The position numbers and the translations under genes are program-made. Positions 52,865-61,799 of a stretch of 64,000 nt of DNA are shown here, in pieces. The stretch's first letter is position 1. Each line of letters opens with the position of its first letter. The notes under the pieces were generated by a model. That model made no database searches, had not been told where the DNA came from, and was given only the letters and a program-made list of their open reading frames with translations. This stretch comes from Nonomuraea gerenzanensis (GTDB lineage: Bacteria; Actinomycetota; Actinomycetes; Streptosporangiales; Streptosporangiaceae): NCBI RefSeq assembly GCF_020215645.1, contig NZ_CP084058.1:8866001-8930000 (forward strand), given 5' to 3'.

Positions 52865-55310
52865 GCTGTCCCTCGTGGTGCTCGTCGGCGTGTCCGGCAG
52901 CGGCAAGTCGACGTTCGCGCGCAGGCACTTCAAGCCCACGCAGGTGATCTCCTCCGACTTCTGCCGCGGCCTGGTGTCCGACGACGAGAACGACCAGTCG
53001 GCCACGCCGGCGGCGTTCGACCTGCTGCACCACATCGTCGGCGTGCGCCTGGCCAGGGGCCTGTTCACGGTGGTCGACGCCACCAACGTCCAGTACGCCG
53101 CCCGCAAGAGCCTCATCGACCTGGCCAGGCGGCACGACGTGCTGGCCGACGCGATCGTCCTGGACGTGCCGGAGGAGGTGGCGATCGAGCGCAACGCCGG
53201 CCGCCCCGACCGCGACTTCGGCCCCGGCGTGGTGATCAGGCAGCGCAAGGACCTGCGGCGCTCGCTCGGCAAGATCTCGGGCGACGGCTTCAGGCGGGTG
53301 CACGTGCTGCGCGGGCTGGAGGAGATCGACGCCGCCACCGTCTCCTACGAGAAGGCGTGGACCGACAAGACGGAGCTGACGGGCCCGTTCGACATCATCG
53401 GCGACGTGCACGGCTGCCGCTCGGAGCTGGAGACGCTGCTGCGCGAGCTGGGCTGGCAGGGGCTGCGGCACCCCGAGGGGCGCACGGCGGTGTTCGTCGG
53501 CGACCTGGTCGACCGCGGCCCCGACACCCCCGGCGTGCTGCGCCTGGTCATGGACATGGTGGACGCGGGCACCGCGATCTGCGTGTCCGGCAACCACGAG
53601 CAGAAGCTGGTGCGCGCGCTCAACGGCCGCAAGGTCAAGGTGGCGCACGGCCTTCAGGAGTCGCTCGACCAGCTCGCCGCGCAGCCGCCCGAGTTCGTGG
53701 CCCGGGCCCGGGCGTTCATGGACGGCCTGATCAGCCACTACCGGCTCGACGGCGGCCGGCTCGTCGTCGCGCACGCGGGGCTGAAGGAGGAGTACCACGG
53801 CCGCGCCTCGGGCCGGGTGCGCGCGTTCGCCCTGTACGGCGACACGACCGGCGAGACCGACGAGTACGGCCTGCCGGTCCGCTACCCGTGGGCCGACGAG
53901 TACCGGGGCAGGGCCATGGTCGTCTACGGCCACACCCCCACGACCTCCCCCGAATGGGTCAACAACACCATCTGTCTCGACACGGGCGTGGTGTTCGGCG
54001 GTCACCTGACCGCGCTGCGCTACCCGGAGCGTCAGCTGGTCCAGGTCCCGGCGGAGAAGGTCTGGTACGAGCCGGCCAAGCCACTGTCGGCCGCCGGCGG
54101 GCGCGACCCGGGCATGCTGGACATCAATGACGTGATCGGCACCCGGCACGTCGAGACCAGGTTCGGCTCGCGCGTGAAGATCATGGAGCAGAACGCCGCC
54201 GCCGCGCTGGAGGTCATGAGCCGCTTCGCGGTGGACCCGCGCTGGCTGGTGTACCTGCCGCCGACGATGGCGCCGCCGGAGACCGCCACGCTCGACGGCT
54301 ACCTGGAGCACCCGCACGAGGCGTTCGAGGAGTTCGCGGCGGCCGGGGTGCGCGAGGTCGTGTGCGAGGAGAAGCACATGGGCTCGCGGGCCGTGGCCGT
54401 GCTGTGCCGCACGCCGGAGGTGGCCGCGGCCAGGTTCGGGGTGGACGACGGCAGCACGGGCGCGCTCTACACGCGTACCGGGCGGCCGTTCTTCGCCGAC
54501 ACCGCGCCGCTGGTCGAGCGGCTGCGCGAGGCGTGCGCGCCGCTCTGGGCGGAGCTGGGCTCCGACTGGGTGGTGCTCGACTGCGAGCTGCTGCCCTGGT
54601 CGGCCAAGGCCGGGGAGCTGATCCGATCGCAGTACGCCTCGGTCGGCGCGGCCGCCAGGACCGCGTTGCCCGAGGCGGTCGCGGCGCTGGAAGCGGCGGC
54701 CGGGCGCGGGCTGGGTGTGAGCGAGCTACTCGACCGCACCCGCCGCCGCTCGCAGAACGCTGCCCTGTTCCGCGACGCTTATGCGCGTTACTGCTGGCCG
54801 GTCGACGGGCTGGAGGGCATCCGGGTGGCGCCGTTCCAGATCCTGGCCTGCGAGGGGCGGGCCACGGCGCTGGAGCCGCACGCGTGGCACCTGTCCACCC
54901 TGGCGCTGCTCGACTCGCCGCTGATCACCGCGACCCGGCACGTCTTCGTCTCACTCGACTCGCCGGGGTCGCGGGCGGAGGCGACCGCGTGGTGGGAGTC
55001 GATGACGGCGGACGGCGGCGAGGGCATGGTGGTCAAGCCCGCCTCGCACGCGCCGGGCCGGGTGCAGCCGGGGGTCAAGGTGCGCGGGCGCGAGTACCTG
55101 CGCATCATCTACGGCCCCGACTACACCGAGTCGCTGGACGTGCTGCGGCGGCGCTTCCTCGGCAAGAAGCGGTCGCTGGCGCTGCGCGAGTACGTCCTCG
55201 GCCTGGAGGCGCTGTCCAGGCTGGCCGACGGGGAGGCGGGCTGGCGGGTGCACGAGCCGGTCTTCGCCGTGCTCGCCCTGGAGTCGGAGCCGGTCGATCC
55301 GCGCCTGTAG
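52848..55310 (+). CDS. pnkp: Polynucleotide kinase-phosphatase-ligase (Pnkp) for RNA repair
   Basis: An 820-residue three-domain repair enzyme. The N-terminal 5' kinase has Walker A GVSGSGKST. The central metallophosphatase (about 183-420) has DIIGDVHGC, GDLVDRGPD, SGNHEQK, VAHAG and YGHTPT. The C-terminal adenylyltransferase/ligase-like domain has nucleophile Lys509 in CEEKHMGSRA, DCELLPW, EGMVVKP and KVRGREYLRIIYGPDY. With Hen1 it heals and seals RNA cut by ribotoxins, typically tRNA anticodon loops. GTG 52848 has GGGAG 9 bases upstream and lies within hen1, so the two are coupled. Confidence 0.96.
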   Translation: MISVPELSLVVLVGVSGSGKSTFARRHFKPTQVISSDFCRGLVSDDENDQSATPAAFDLLHHIVGVRLARGLFTVVDATNVQYAARKSLIDLARRHDVLADAIVLDVPEEVAIERNAGRPDRDFGPGVVIRQRKDLRRSLGKISGDGFRRVHVLRGLEEIDAATVSYEKAWTDKTELTGPFDIIGDVHGCRSELETLLRELGWQGLRHPEGRTAVFVGDLVDRGPDTPGVLRLVMDMVDAGTAICVSGNHEQKLVRALNGRKVKVAHGLQESLDQLAAQPPEFVARARAFMDGLISHYRLDGGRLVVAHAGLKEEYHGRASGRVRAFALYGDTTGETDEYGLPVRYPWADEYRGRAMVVYGHTPTTSPEWVNNTICLDTGVVFGGHLTALRYPERQLVQVPAEKVWYEPAKPLSAAGGRDPGMLDINDVIGTRHVETRFGSRVKIMEQNAAAALEVMSRFAVDPRWLVYLPPTMAPPETATLDGYLEHPHEAFEEFAAAGVREVVCEEKHMGSRAVAVLCRTPEVAAARFGVDDGSTGALYTRTGRPFFADTAPLVERLREACAPLWAELGSDWVVLDCELLPWSAKAGELIRSQYASVGAAARTALPEAVAALEAAAGRGLGVSELLDRTRRRSQNAALFRDAYARYCWPVDGLEGIRVAPFQILACEGRATALEPHAWHLSTLALLDSPLITATRHVFVSLDSPGSRAEATAWWESMTADGGEGMVVKPASHAPGRVQPGVKVRGREYLRIIYGPDYTESLDVLRRRFLGKKRSLALREYVLGLEALSRLADGEAGWRVHEPVFAVLALESEPVDPRL

Positions 55311-55351
55311 CTCCGGCCTCCATGGCATAGGTGGGTGACCCCCGGGTAGTT

Positions 55352-55370
55352 CCCCGACCATTCGGGGAGG
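55352..55370 (+). promoter_or_regulatory. Hairpin overlapping the ribosome site of the sugar porter gene
   Basis: CCCCGA-CCAT-TCGGGG forms a 6-bp stem whose right arm contains the first bases of the Shine-Dalgarno GGGGAGG (55364-55370); the ATG is 7 bases further. The hairpin could limit ribosome access. Confidence 0.45.
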
Positions 55371-55377
55371 TAACCGC

Positions 55378-56778
55378 ATGGCTACGCAATACACCCATCA
55401 TGAGCATCTGGGGCATGTCATCTTCATCACGGCAGCCGCGGCCATCGGTGGGTTCCTGTTCGGATACGACAGCTCCGTCATCAACGGCGCGGTGATCGGC
55501 ATCCAGAAGCACTTCCAGGTGGGCTCCTTCGAGACCGGCTTCGTGGTGGCCATCGCGCTGCTGGGCTCCGCGCTGGGCGCCTGGGTCGGTGGCGGGCTGG
55601 CGGACCGGTGGGGGCGTACGCGGTCGATGCAGATCGCGGCGGTGTTGTTCGCGGTCAGCTCCATCGGCCAGATGTTGCCGTTCGCGGTCTGGGACCTGGG
55701 GTTCTGGCGGATCGTCGCGGGTTTCGCGATCGGCATGGCGTCCGTGCTCGGCCCGGCCTACATCGCCGAGGTCGCCCCGCCCGCCTACCGAGGGCGGCTG
55801 GGATCGTTCCAGCAGCTCGCGATCGTGCTCGGGATCGCGGTCGCGCAGCTCGTCGACTACGTGATCGCCCGCCTGGCGGGCGGCGACGTCAACAACGAGC
55901 TGTGGGGGCTGGAGGCCTGGCAGTGGATGCTCGGCGTCTGCGTGGTGCCCGCCCTGTTGTTCCTGCTGTTCGCCTCCACGATCCCGGAGTCGCCCCGCTA
56001 CCTGGTCATGTCGGGACGCACCCGGCGGGCCCGCGAGGTGCTGGCCGAGATCGAGGGCGACGATGTGGACCTCGACAACCGCATCTCCGAGATCCAGCAC
56101 GTGCTGCGCACCGAACGCGTGCCGGGGCTGAAGGACCTGCGCGGCCGCGCGATGGGGCTGCTGCCGATCGTCTGGATCGGCATCGTGCTCTCGGTCTTCC
56201 AGCAGTTCGTCGGCATCAACGTGATCTTCTACTACTCGTCGGTGTTGTGGCAGTCGGTCGGCATCAACCAGAGCGACTCCCTGCTGATCAGCTTCTCCAG
56301 CTCGATCATCAACATCGTGGGCACGTTCATCGCGATCTCGCTGGTGGACAGGATCGGCCGCAAGCCGCTGCTCCTGATCGGCTCGACCGGCATGGCGATC
56401 GGGCTGGCCACCGCCGCGTGGGCGTTCAGCTACGCCGGGGGCGAGGGCGAGTCGGTCTCGCTGCCCGACCCGCAGGGCGCGATCGCGCTGATCGCGGCCA
56501 ACCTGTTCGTGCTGTTCTTCGCGCTCTCGTGGGGCGTGGTGGTCTGGGTGCTGCTGGGCGAGATGTTCCCCAACCGCATCCGCGCCGCCGCCCTGGGCGT
56601 CGCCGCCGCGGCACAGTGGATCGCGAACTGGCTGATCACCGTGTCGTTCCCGGCCCTGGCGGAGTGGAATCTGCCGCTCACGTACGCCATGTACGCGCTC
56701 TTCGCGGTGCTGTCCTTCCTCTTCGTGAGCAAGTGGGTCAAGGAGACCAAGGGGCGCAAGCTCGAAGACATGGGCTGA
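55378..56778 (+). CDS. MFS sugar porter (sugar/H+ symporter family)
   Basis: A 466-residue, 12-segment transporter of the sugar porter family. Signatures are GGFLFGYDSSVINGA in TM1, GGGLADRWGRTRSM after TM2, PESPRYLV before the central loop, QQFVGINVIFYYSS in TM7, DRIGRKPLLLIG and the C-terminal KETKGRKLEDM. It probably imports a hexose or pentose with protons. The ribosome site GGGGAGG lies partly in a hairpin. Confidence 0.93.
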   Translation: MATQYTHHEHLGHVIFITAAAAIGGFLFGYDSSVINGAVIGIQKHFQVGSFETGFVVAIALLGSALGAWVGGGLADRWGRTRSMQIAAVLFAVSSIGQMLPFAVWDLGFWRIVAGFAIGMASVLGPAYIAEVAPPAYRGRLGSFQQLAIVLGIAVAQLVDYVIARLAGGDVNNELWGLEAWQWMLGVCVVPALLFLLFASTIPESPRYLVMSGRTRRAREVLAEIEGDDVDLDNRISEIQHVLRTERVPGLKDLRGRAMGLLPIVWIGIVLSVFQQFVGINVIFYYSSVLWQSVGINQSDSLLISFSSSIINIVGTFIAISLVDRIGRKPLLLIGSTGMAIGLATAAWAFSYAGGEGESVSLPDPQGAIALIAANLFVLFFALSWGVVVWVLLGEMFPNRIRAAALGVAAAAQWIANWLITVSFPALAEWNLPLTYAMYALFAVLSFLFVSKWVKETKGRKLEDMG

Positions 56779-56809
56779 TCACCCCCACGCGTCGGCTACC
56801 CTCCGGCAC

Positions 56810-57304
56810 GTGCTCAACGACGTCCTCGGCCCCTCGCTCGACGTGCTGTTCTGCGGCATCAACCCCGGCCTCATGTCCGAGGCCACCGGCCACCACTTCG
56901 CCCGCCCGGGCAACCGCTTCTGGCCGGCGCTGCACCTGTCCGGCTTCACCCCGCGCCTGCTGGCGCCCGCCGAGCAGCACCTGCTTCCCTCGTACGGGCT
57001 GGGCATCACCAACATCGTGCCCCGGGCCAGCGCCAAGGCCGCGGAGCTGACCCGGGAGGAGCTGGTGGCGGGCGGCGCGGAGCTGGCCGCCAAGGTCGCC
57101 GCGGCCGGGCCGAAGGTGCTGGCCGTGCTCGGCATCTCGGCCTACCGCACCGCCTTCGCCCGCCCCAAGGCGGTCATCGGGCCGCAACCGGAGCCGGTGG
57201 GCGGGGCCCGGGTCTGGGTGCTGCCGAACCCGAGCGGGCTCAACGCCCACTGGACGGTGGCCACGATCGCCGAGGAGATGGGCCGCCTGCGCGCGTCCCT
57301 CTGA
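56810..57304 (+). CDS. mug: Mismatch-specific uracil/thymine-DNA glycosylase
   Basis: A 164-residue DNA repair enzyme of the MUG/TDG branch, which removes uracil or thymine opposite guanine. Family motifs are LFCGINPGLMSEATG (active-site Asn in GINPG) and NPSGLNAHW near the C-terminus. The start GTG 56810 follows the sugar porter gene by 31 bases. The length matches the family. Confidence 0.92.
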   Translation: MLNDVLGPSLDVLFCGINPGLMSEATGHHFARPGNRFWPALHLSGFTPRLLAPAEQHLLPSYGLGITNIVPRASAKAAELTREELVAGGAELAAKVAAAGPKVLAVLGISAYRTAFARPKAVIGPQPEPVGGARVWVLPNPSGLNAHWTVATIAEEMGRLRASL

Positions 57305-57700
57305 GTCTGCCGACACGTGGTGGAATGGCCGGTGATGATGCGACATCTCGTGATCACCGGGCTGTTGTCGCTCGACGCTCCGGGCGCGTCCGGGGCTGCT
57401 TCGTCGACCACGCCGGGAAACGGTGGTCCGACCACGTGCCGGTGCACGCGTGGGTGGCACGGCAGCTCACGCCCGGGTGTCGCGTGGCCACGACCGCGGA
57501 GGAGGCGGGCCACCGGCGGCCGGCTCGGTGCGAGGGCCAGGCTCGCCCATGGCACCTGAGGCCCGGAAGGTGTGGCGGTAGGACTGCGGCGAGACGCCGA
57601 TCACGGCGTCGGTCTCAACCCGACCGGCTGGAAGCGCCGCGCCCTGCCCGGCCTCTTCCTCGGCGAGCCGCCGTTCGTGCTCAGCTTCTTCCGGTCATGA
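57305..57700. pseudogene. Mosaic of decayed coding fragments
   Basis: No intact gene is seen in 57305-57781. On the minus strand a frame ending at 57467 reads AVIGVSPQSYRHTFRAS, the end of an AraC-family helix-turn-helix domain (about 57550-57610), followed by low-complexity residues. On the plus strand, two frames give protein-like pieces: RWSDHVPVHAWVARQLTPG (about 57428-57480) and NPTGWKRRALPGLFLGEPPF ending at a stop at 57700. None has a complete frame, so these look like remnants of at least two genes. Confidence 0.4.
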
Positions 57701-57703
57701 ACG

Positions 57704-57777
57704 GGGCCAGGGCACCGGTGCCTGAACACCCGGAGAACCCTGGCCCTGCACGTCACGGGCGAAACGCGATCGCCCGT
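57704..57777. terminator. Two hairpins before the 3' end of the CAP-domain gene
   Basis: GGGCCAGGG pairs with CCCTGGCCC (57704-57746, long loop) and ACGGGCG pairs with CGCCCGT (57755-57777). They lie directly downstream of the CAP gene stop on the minus strand. Confidence 0.6.
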
Positions 57778-57781
57778 GGGA

Positions 57782-58657
57782 TCACCTGGCTGCGAAGTCC
57801 TGCGTCCAGTAGAGCGTGCCCGAGGAGTCCTTGGCCACGCCGACGCCGATGAGGTTGTACTTGCAGTTCATGATGTTGGCCTTGTGCCCGGAGCTGTTCA
57901 TCCAGGACTGCATGACCGCGGCGGGGGTGCGCTGGCCCTTGGCGATGTTCTCGGCCCAGCCGGAGCCGCCGGTGAAGCCGGCCGCCCTGATCCGGTCCAT
58001 GAAGGAGCGGCCGTCCTGGGAGTTGTGGCTGAAGTAGCCCTTCGCCGCCATGTCGGCCGAGTGCCCGAAGGCGGCGGCGCGCAGCTGCGGGTCGTGCTTG
58101 ACGGCCGAGCAGCCGCCCTTGGCCCGCTCGGCGTTGACCAGCCGGACCACCTCGTTCTCCTCGGCCGTGCCCACGGTGCCGGTGGACGGGGCCGTGGAGC
58201 TGGGGGCCGGGGTGGGCGTCGCGGGCGACGTCGTGCTCGGGCTGGGGGTCGGCGTGCTCGGGCTGGGGGTCGGCGTGCCGCTGCCCGGCGTACAGGTGAG
58301 CTTGGCGGCCTTGGACTTGACGGGACGGCCACGGTAGTCGGTGGCGGTCGCGTAGTAGGTGCCGGGCGCGCAGGCGAGCGCGAGCGTGAGGCGGCCCTTC
58401 CTCGTGGCCCCGCTCTTGACGACCGGGTCCTTGCCCGGGACGGCCCGCATGATGCGGATGCGCAGCAGCGCGGAATTGAAGCAGCCGCGGCGAGCGGCCG
58501 AAGTCTCGATCTTCAGTGTGTCGCTGACCTGCGGCTGGGCCACGCTCACGCGACAACGCGCCGTCTCCGACGCCGCGGCAGCCTGTGCCGCGCTCAGCGG
58601 CGTGGCGATCGCTGCCAGGCTGACGGCTGCGGCGAGTACCCCAAGGGGTCTACGCAT
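57782..58657 (-). CDS. Secreted CAP (SCP/PR-1) domain protein
   Basis: A 291-residue secreted protein. ATG 58657 (GGAGG upstream) starts a signal peptide (about 1-27). A beta-rich domain with paired Cys follows (about 30-130), then a Pro/Thr/Ser linker (GTPTPSPSTPTPSP, about 135-170), and a C-terminal CAP domain. The CAP metal-site His residues appear in FGHSADM, GYFSHNSQ, the Glu in WAENIA, and SSGHKANIM. Bacterial CAP proteins are extracellular; the activity is unsettled. The first base pairs after its stop form hairpins. Confidence 0.88.
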   Translation of the reverse strand: MRRPLGVLAAAVSLAAIATPLSAAQAAAASETARCRVSVAQPQVSDTLKIETSAARRGCFNSALLRIRIMRAVPGKDPVVKSGATRKGRLTLALACAPGTYYATATDYRGRPVKSKAAKLTCTPGSGTPTPSPSTPTPSPSTTSPATPTPAPSSTAPSTGTVGTAEENEVVRLVNAERAKGGCSAVKHDPQLRAAAFGHSADMAAKGYFSHNSQDGRSFMDRIRAAGFTGGSGWAENIAKGQRTPAAVMQSWMNSSGHKANIMNCKYNLIGVGVAKDSSGTLYWTQDFAAR

Positions 58658-59194
58658 AGGGGGTTTCCTCCAGTTGCGGTAGACGCTGGATGGCTCCGCA
58701 TTCTGTCGGGACCGATACCGACTTGTCATCTAAAACGGAATATTTCCCTAAAGCGGGTGTAAACCAAAGTGATCGGTGGGGCGTCTGCGCAGACCAGGGC
58801 GGCTTCGTCGGGGGAGGGCCGAAATGCTGGTGTAGGGCTGAATGTCGCTGCGGGCGGTGACCGATTGGTGCGACTGGCTGTACGTCGCGTGACGGGATGT
58901 GACTTCGGCCACTGGTCGGCATGCATGATGGCCACGCCGAGGGGCAGGCCGCGACGCTGCTAGGCTGCGGCCTGGACGGTCTCTCCCTTCCCACGCCGCG
59001 CTCCCAGCGGCGCTCTCTCGAGGCGACGCCCGGTGCCCGCCCGCACCTCTCGGCGTCCGGCCCCCGTGCGCACGCCCACCGGCGACGCCATCCGGTTTCC
59101 TCCACCACCGTCCATTCAGCCGAACGACCACCAACGGATCAGGACGATCCGTCGTCGAACGGCGTCCCGATCCAGGACCTGTGAGGAGCGATCC
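58658..59194. other. Intergenic region of 537 bases without a recognisable gene
   Basis: It separates the divergent CAP and ATPase genes and must hold both promoters. An AT-rich patch at 58726-58752 (near TCTAAAACGGAATATTTCC) stands out and may be the CAP promoter. I see no riboswitch pattern; in particular I could not recognise a ydaO-type c-di-AMP fold, which often precedes cell-wall genes in actinobacteria. Confidence 0.5.
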
Positions 59195-59740
59195 ATGAAG
59201 CGCTACATCCTGACCGGCACCCCTGGAGCAGGCAAGACCGCCATCCTGCGGCGGCTGGAGCTCGACGGCCACACCGTCGTCGAGGAGGCGGCGACCGACG
59301 TCATCGCCCTGCGCCAGGCCCAGGGCGAGGACGAGCCGTGGACCACCCCGTCCTTCGTCGCGGACATCGCCACCCTGCAACGGCACCGCCAGGAGCGGGC
59401 CGCCGCCCTGCCCGGGGACGTGCAGTTCTACGACCGCTCCCCCATCTGCACCTACGCCCTGGCCACCTACCTCGGCCACCCCGTCCCACCCGCCCTGACG
59501 CACGAGCTGGCACGCATCGAAGCACAGCGGATCTACGACAGGACGGTCCTGTTCGTGTGCAGCCCCGGCTTCGTCACGCCGACCGCCGCGCGGCGGATCA
59601 CCTACGAGGAGGCGCTCCGGTTCGAGCGGATCCACCGGGACGCCTACGGCTCGCTCGGCTACGAGTGTGTCCCGATCCCGCCGGGGCCGCTGGCGGACCG
59701 GGTGGCAGCGGTGCAGGAGCACCTCGCGACGACTCCATGA
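59195..59740 (+). CDS. Small P-loop ATPase/kinase-like protein (AAA_28 type)
   Basis: A 181-residue protein starting YILTGTPGAGKTAILRRLE, with Walker A GTPGAGKT, followed by VVEEAATDVI, a candidate Walker B or lid region, DVQFYDRSPICTYALATYLG and TYEEALRFERIH. The pattern resembles AAA_28 nucleotide-binding proteins similar to NadR-like kinases. The substrate is unknown. ATG 59195 has GAGGAG 6 bases upstream. A 57-codon frame at 59737 overlapping its stop is not supported as a gene. Confidence 0.8.
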   Translation: MKRYILTGTPGAGKTAILRRLELDGHTVVEEAATDVIALRQAQGEDEPWTTPSFVADIATLQRHRQERAAALPGDVQFYDRSPICTYALATYLGHPVPPALTHELARIEAQRIYDRTVLFVCSPGFVTPTAARRITYEEALRFERIHRDAYGSLGYECVPIPPGPLADRVAAVQEHLATTP

Positions 59741-59943
59741 CCGGGGCGGCGGCGTGGCGGGCTTGCCGCGTTCTACGGCGGAGACACGCAGCCGGCCTGC
59801 ACGAGGAAGGCGTGCAGTTGAGCTTCCCCCAGGAAAGCGCACGGCACGACCTGCCGGGCGCCGGCCGGTCGACTGATCGTTCACGCCGCCGTCATCCACT
59901 TCTGTCATGATCCACTGGATCTCGTCACAGCGACAGGAGCAGA

Positions 59944-61719
59944 ATGACCTCGTTAGCGCACCGTGCGGTACGTGCCGCCCTCACGATCGGGCTGGCCACC
60001 GCGGCGATCTGGACGGCGGGAGCCCCGGCACAGGCCGCCGCCTCCGCCACCGTCTCGGTGGACTTCACCAAGCGGATCCGCACTCTCGCCCCCACCGACT
60101 ACGGCATCGGCATCACCGGCTACGGCAGCGGCTCGTACATCACGAACGACGCCCGGCACCGCGAACTCCTCACCGACCTCGAACCAGGTCGGATGCGCAT
60201 AGAGCTGCACTACGAGCGGCCGGGCGACCACGCCGGCCCCATCGTCTGCGGCGGCTACAAGTGCGACACGACCATCACCGGTGACGCCTGGATCGCGGCC
60301 ATCCGGGACCTGGGCGCGGAGCCCGTCGTCATCCTCCAGGTGGACGGCCGCCAGAGCGCCGCGGTGAACCGCGACGACGCCGTCGCCCTCTACCGGCACT
60401 TCGCCGCCTCCGGCACGCCGGTGCGGCGCTTCATCGTGGGCAACGAGCTCAACTGCGCCTGCACCCCGGACAAGCCGGAGATGCCGGCCGCCGAGTACAG
60501 CAGCCGCTTCAACCTGATCGCCGACGCCCTGAACGCCGAGGACCCGCAGGTGACCGTCGGCGGCCCCGCCACGGCCTGGAACGATCACTCCTACATCAGG
60601 ACGTTCCTGGAGGGCTCCGGCGACCGGGTGGACTTCCTCGACTACCACGACTACGGCAGCGGCAGCGAGACCGTCACCGACCAGGACCTGCTGACCACCG
60701 TCGTACGCGCCTACGAGACAGACCTGAAGGAGGTGAGCGCGCTGGCGGAGTCGGTGCTCGGCCGCAAGATCGACATCCAGATCGGCGAGTTCAACTCCGA
60801 CTACGACGACCCGGGCGGCCGGCGTACGCTCACCCACTTCAACACCCTGTGGGGCGCCGCCGCGCTCGGCCAGATCCTGCACGCCGGCGCCGCCGCCTAC
60901 CAGTACGGCGACAAGAACGGCCAGCTCGGACTGACGAGCACGGACGGCGAGGGCGGCATCCCGCGCAACGAGCCGCTGCCGATCTACCACGGCATCGGCA
61001 TGTTCACCGGCGAGGGCCTGTTCCGCCCGTTCGGCACCACCATGGTCGAGGCCACGGCCGACACGACGCTGCTGCACGCGTTCGCATCGGACGGGGGCAA
61101 GAACGTCGTCCTCGTCAACGTCGGCACCGAAGCCCTGGAGACCACCCTCGACTTCACCGGCCTGACGGCGGGCACGGCCGCGGTGTGGCAGAGCACCGAC
61201 GCCGCATGGACCCCGCACCAGACCGGCACGACCCCCGTCGCGTCCGGCCGGACCACGCTCACACTGCCCGCCGGCTCGGCCACCACGCTGGTCATCCAGG
61301 AGCAGGGCCTGTCCGCCACCTACTTCGACAACGCCGACCTCACCGGGCCGAAGGTGACGCGCGTCGATCCCGGGGTGAACTTCGACTGGGGCACGGGCAC
61401 CCCCGACCCGGCCATCGGACCCGACACCTTCAGCGTGCGGTGGACCGGCAAGGTGATCGCCGATCGTGCGGAGACGTACACGTTCATCACCACCAGCGAT
61501 GACGGCGTGCGCCTGTGGGTGGACGGCACGCTCGTCGTGGACGCCTGGACGGACCATTCCAAACGGGACGACAGCGGGCAGATCGCGCTGAGTGCCGGGG
61601 CGCACGACATCCGGATGGAGTTCTACGACAACGGGTACGACGCCATCGCGCAGCTGCACTGGTCGAGCCCGTCGATCCAGCGTCAGGTCGTGCCGGCGGC
61701 GAAGCTGCTGGCGGAGTGA
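59944..61719 (+). CDS. Secreted glycosidase-like protein with a C-terminal PA14 domain
   Basis: A 591-residue exported enzyme. The signal peptide (about 1-31, ending AQAA) precedes a (beta/alpha)8 domain of the GH39/GH51 clan type: acid/base Glu in FIVGNELNCAC, nucleophile Glu in IQIGEFNSDYDD, and a beta-sandwich C-terminal part. A PA14 domain occupies the last 135 residues or so (GLSATYFDNADLTG ... TYTFITTSDDGVRLWVDGTLVVD ... AQLHWSSPSI). It would act on a plant or microbial polysaccharide outside the cell, with PA14 binding carbohydrate; the substrate is open. ATG 59944 follows GGAGCAGA. Confidence 0.8.
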   Translation: MTSLAHRAVRAALTIGLATAAIWTAGAPAQAAASATVSVDFTKRIRTLAPTDYGIGITGYGSGSYITNDARHRELLTDLEPGRMRIELHYERPGDHAGPIVCGGYKCDTTITGDAWIAAIRDLGAEPVVILQVDGRQSAAVNRDDAVALYRHFAASGTPVRRFIVGNELNCACTPDKPEMPAAEYSSRFNLIADALNAEDPQVTVGGPATAWNDHSYIRTFLEGSGDRVDFLDYHDYGSGSETVTDQDLLTTVVRAYETDLKEVSALAESVLGRKIDIQIGEFNSDYDDPGGRRTLTHFNTLWGAAALGQILHAGAAAYQYGDKNGQLGLTSTDGEGGIPRNEPLPIYHGIGMFTGEGLFRPFGTTMVEATADTTLLHAFASDGGKNVVLVNVGTEALETTLDFTGLTAGTAAVWQSTDAAWTPHQTGTTPVASGRTTLTLPAGSATTLVIQEQGLSATYFDNADLTGPKVTRVDPGVNFDWGTGTPDPAIGPDTFSVRWTGKVIADRAETYTFITTSDDGVRLWVDGTLVVDAWTDHSKRDDSGQIALSAGAHDIRMEFYDNGYDAIAQLHWSSPSIQRQVVPAAKLLAE

Positions 61720-61725
61720 CGTTGT

Positions 61726-61762
61726 GGCGCTCGCGTGGGCGGTTCTGATCCGAGCGAGCGCC
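61726..61762. terminator. Bidirectional terminator-like hairpin
   Basis: GGCGCTCGC and GCGAGCGCC form a perfect 9-bp stem with a long loop between the convergent glycosidase and RCK genes. Confidence 0.6.
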
Positions 61763-61799
61763 ATCGGTCCGGACGGGCGGAGATCATCGTAGGTGAGGT

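Noticed and set aside
59737..59910. A 57-codon frame overlapping the ATPase stop
   Set aside because: It has ATGA overlap but Arg-rich composition, no recognisable family and no independent ribosome site.
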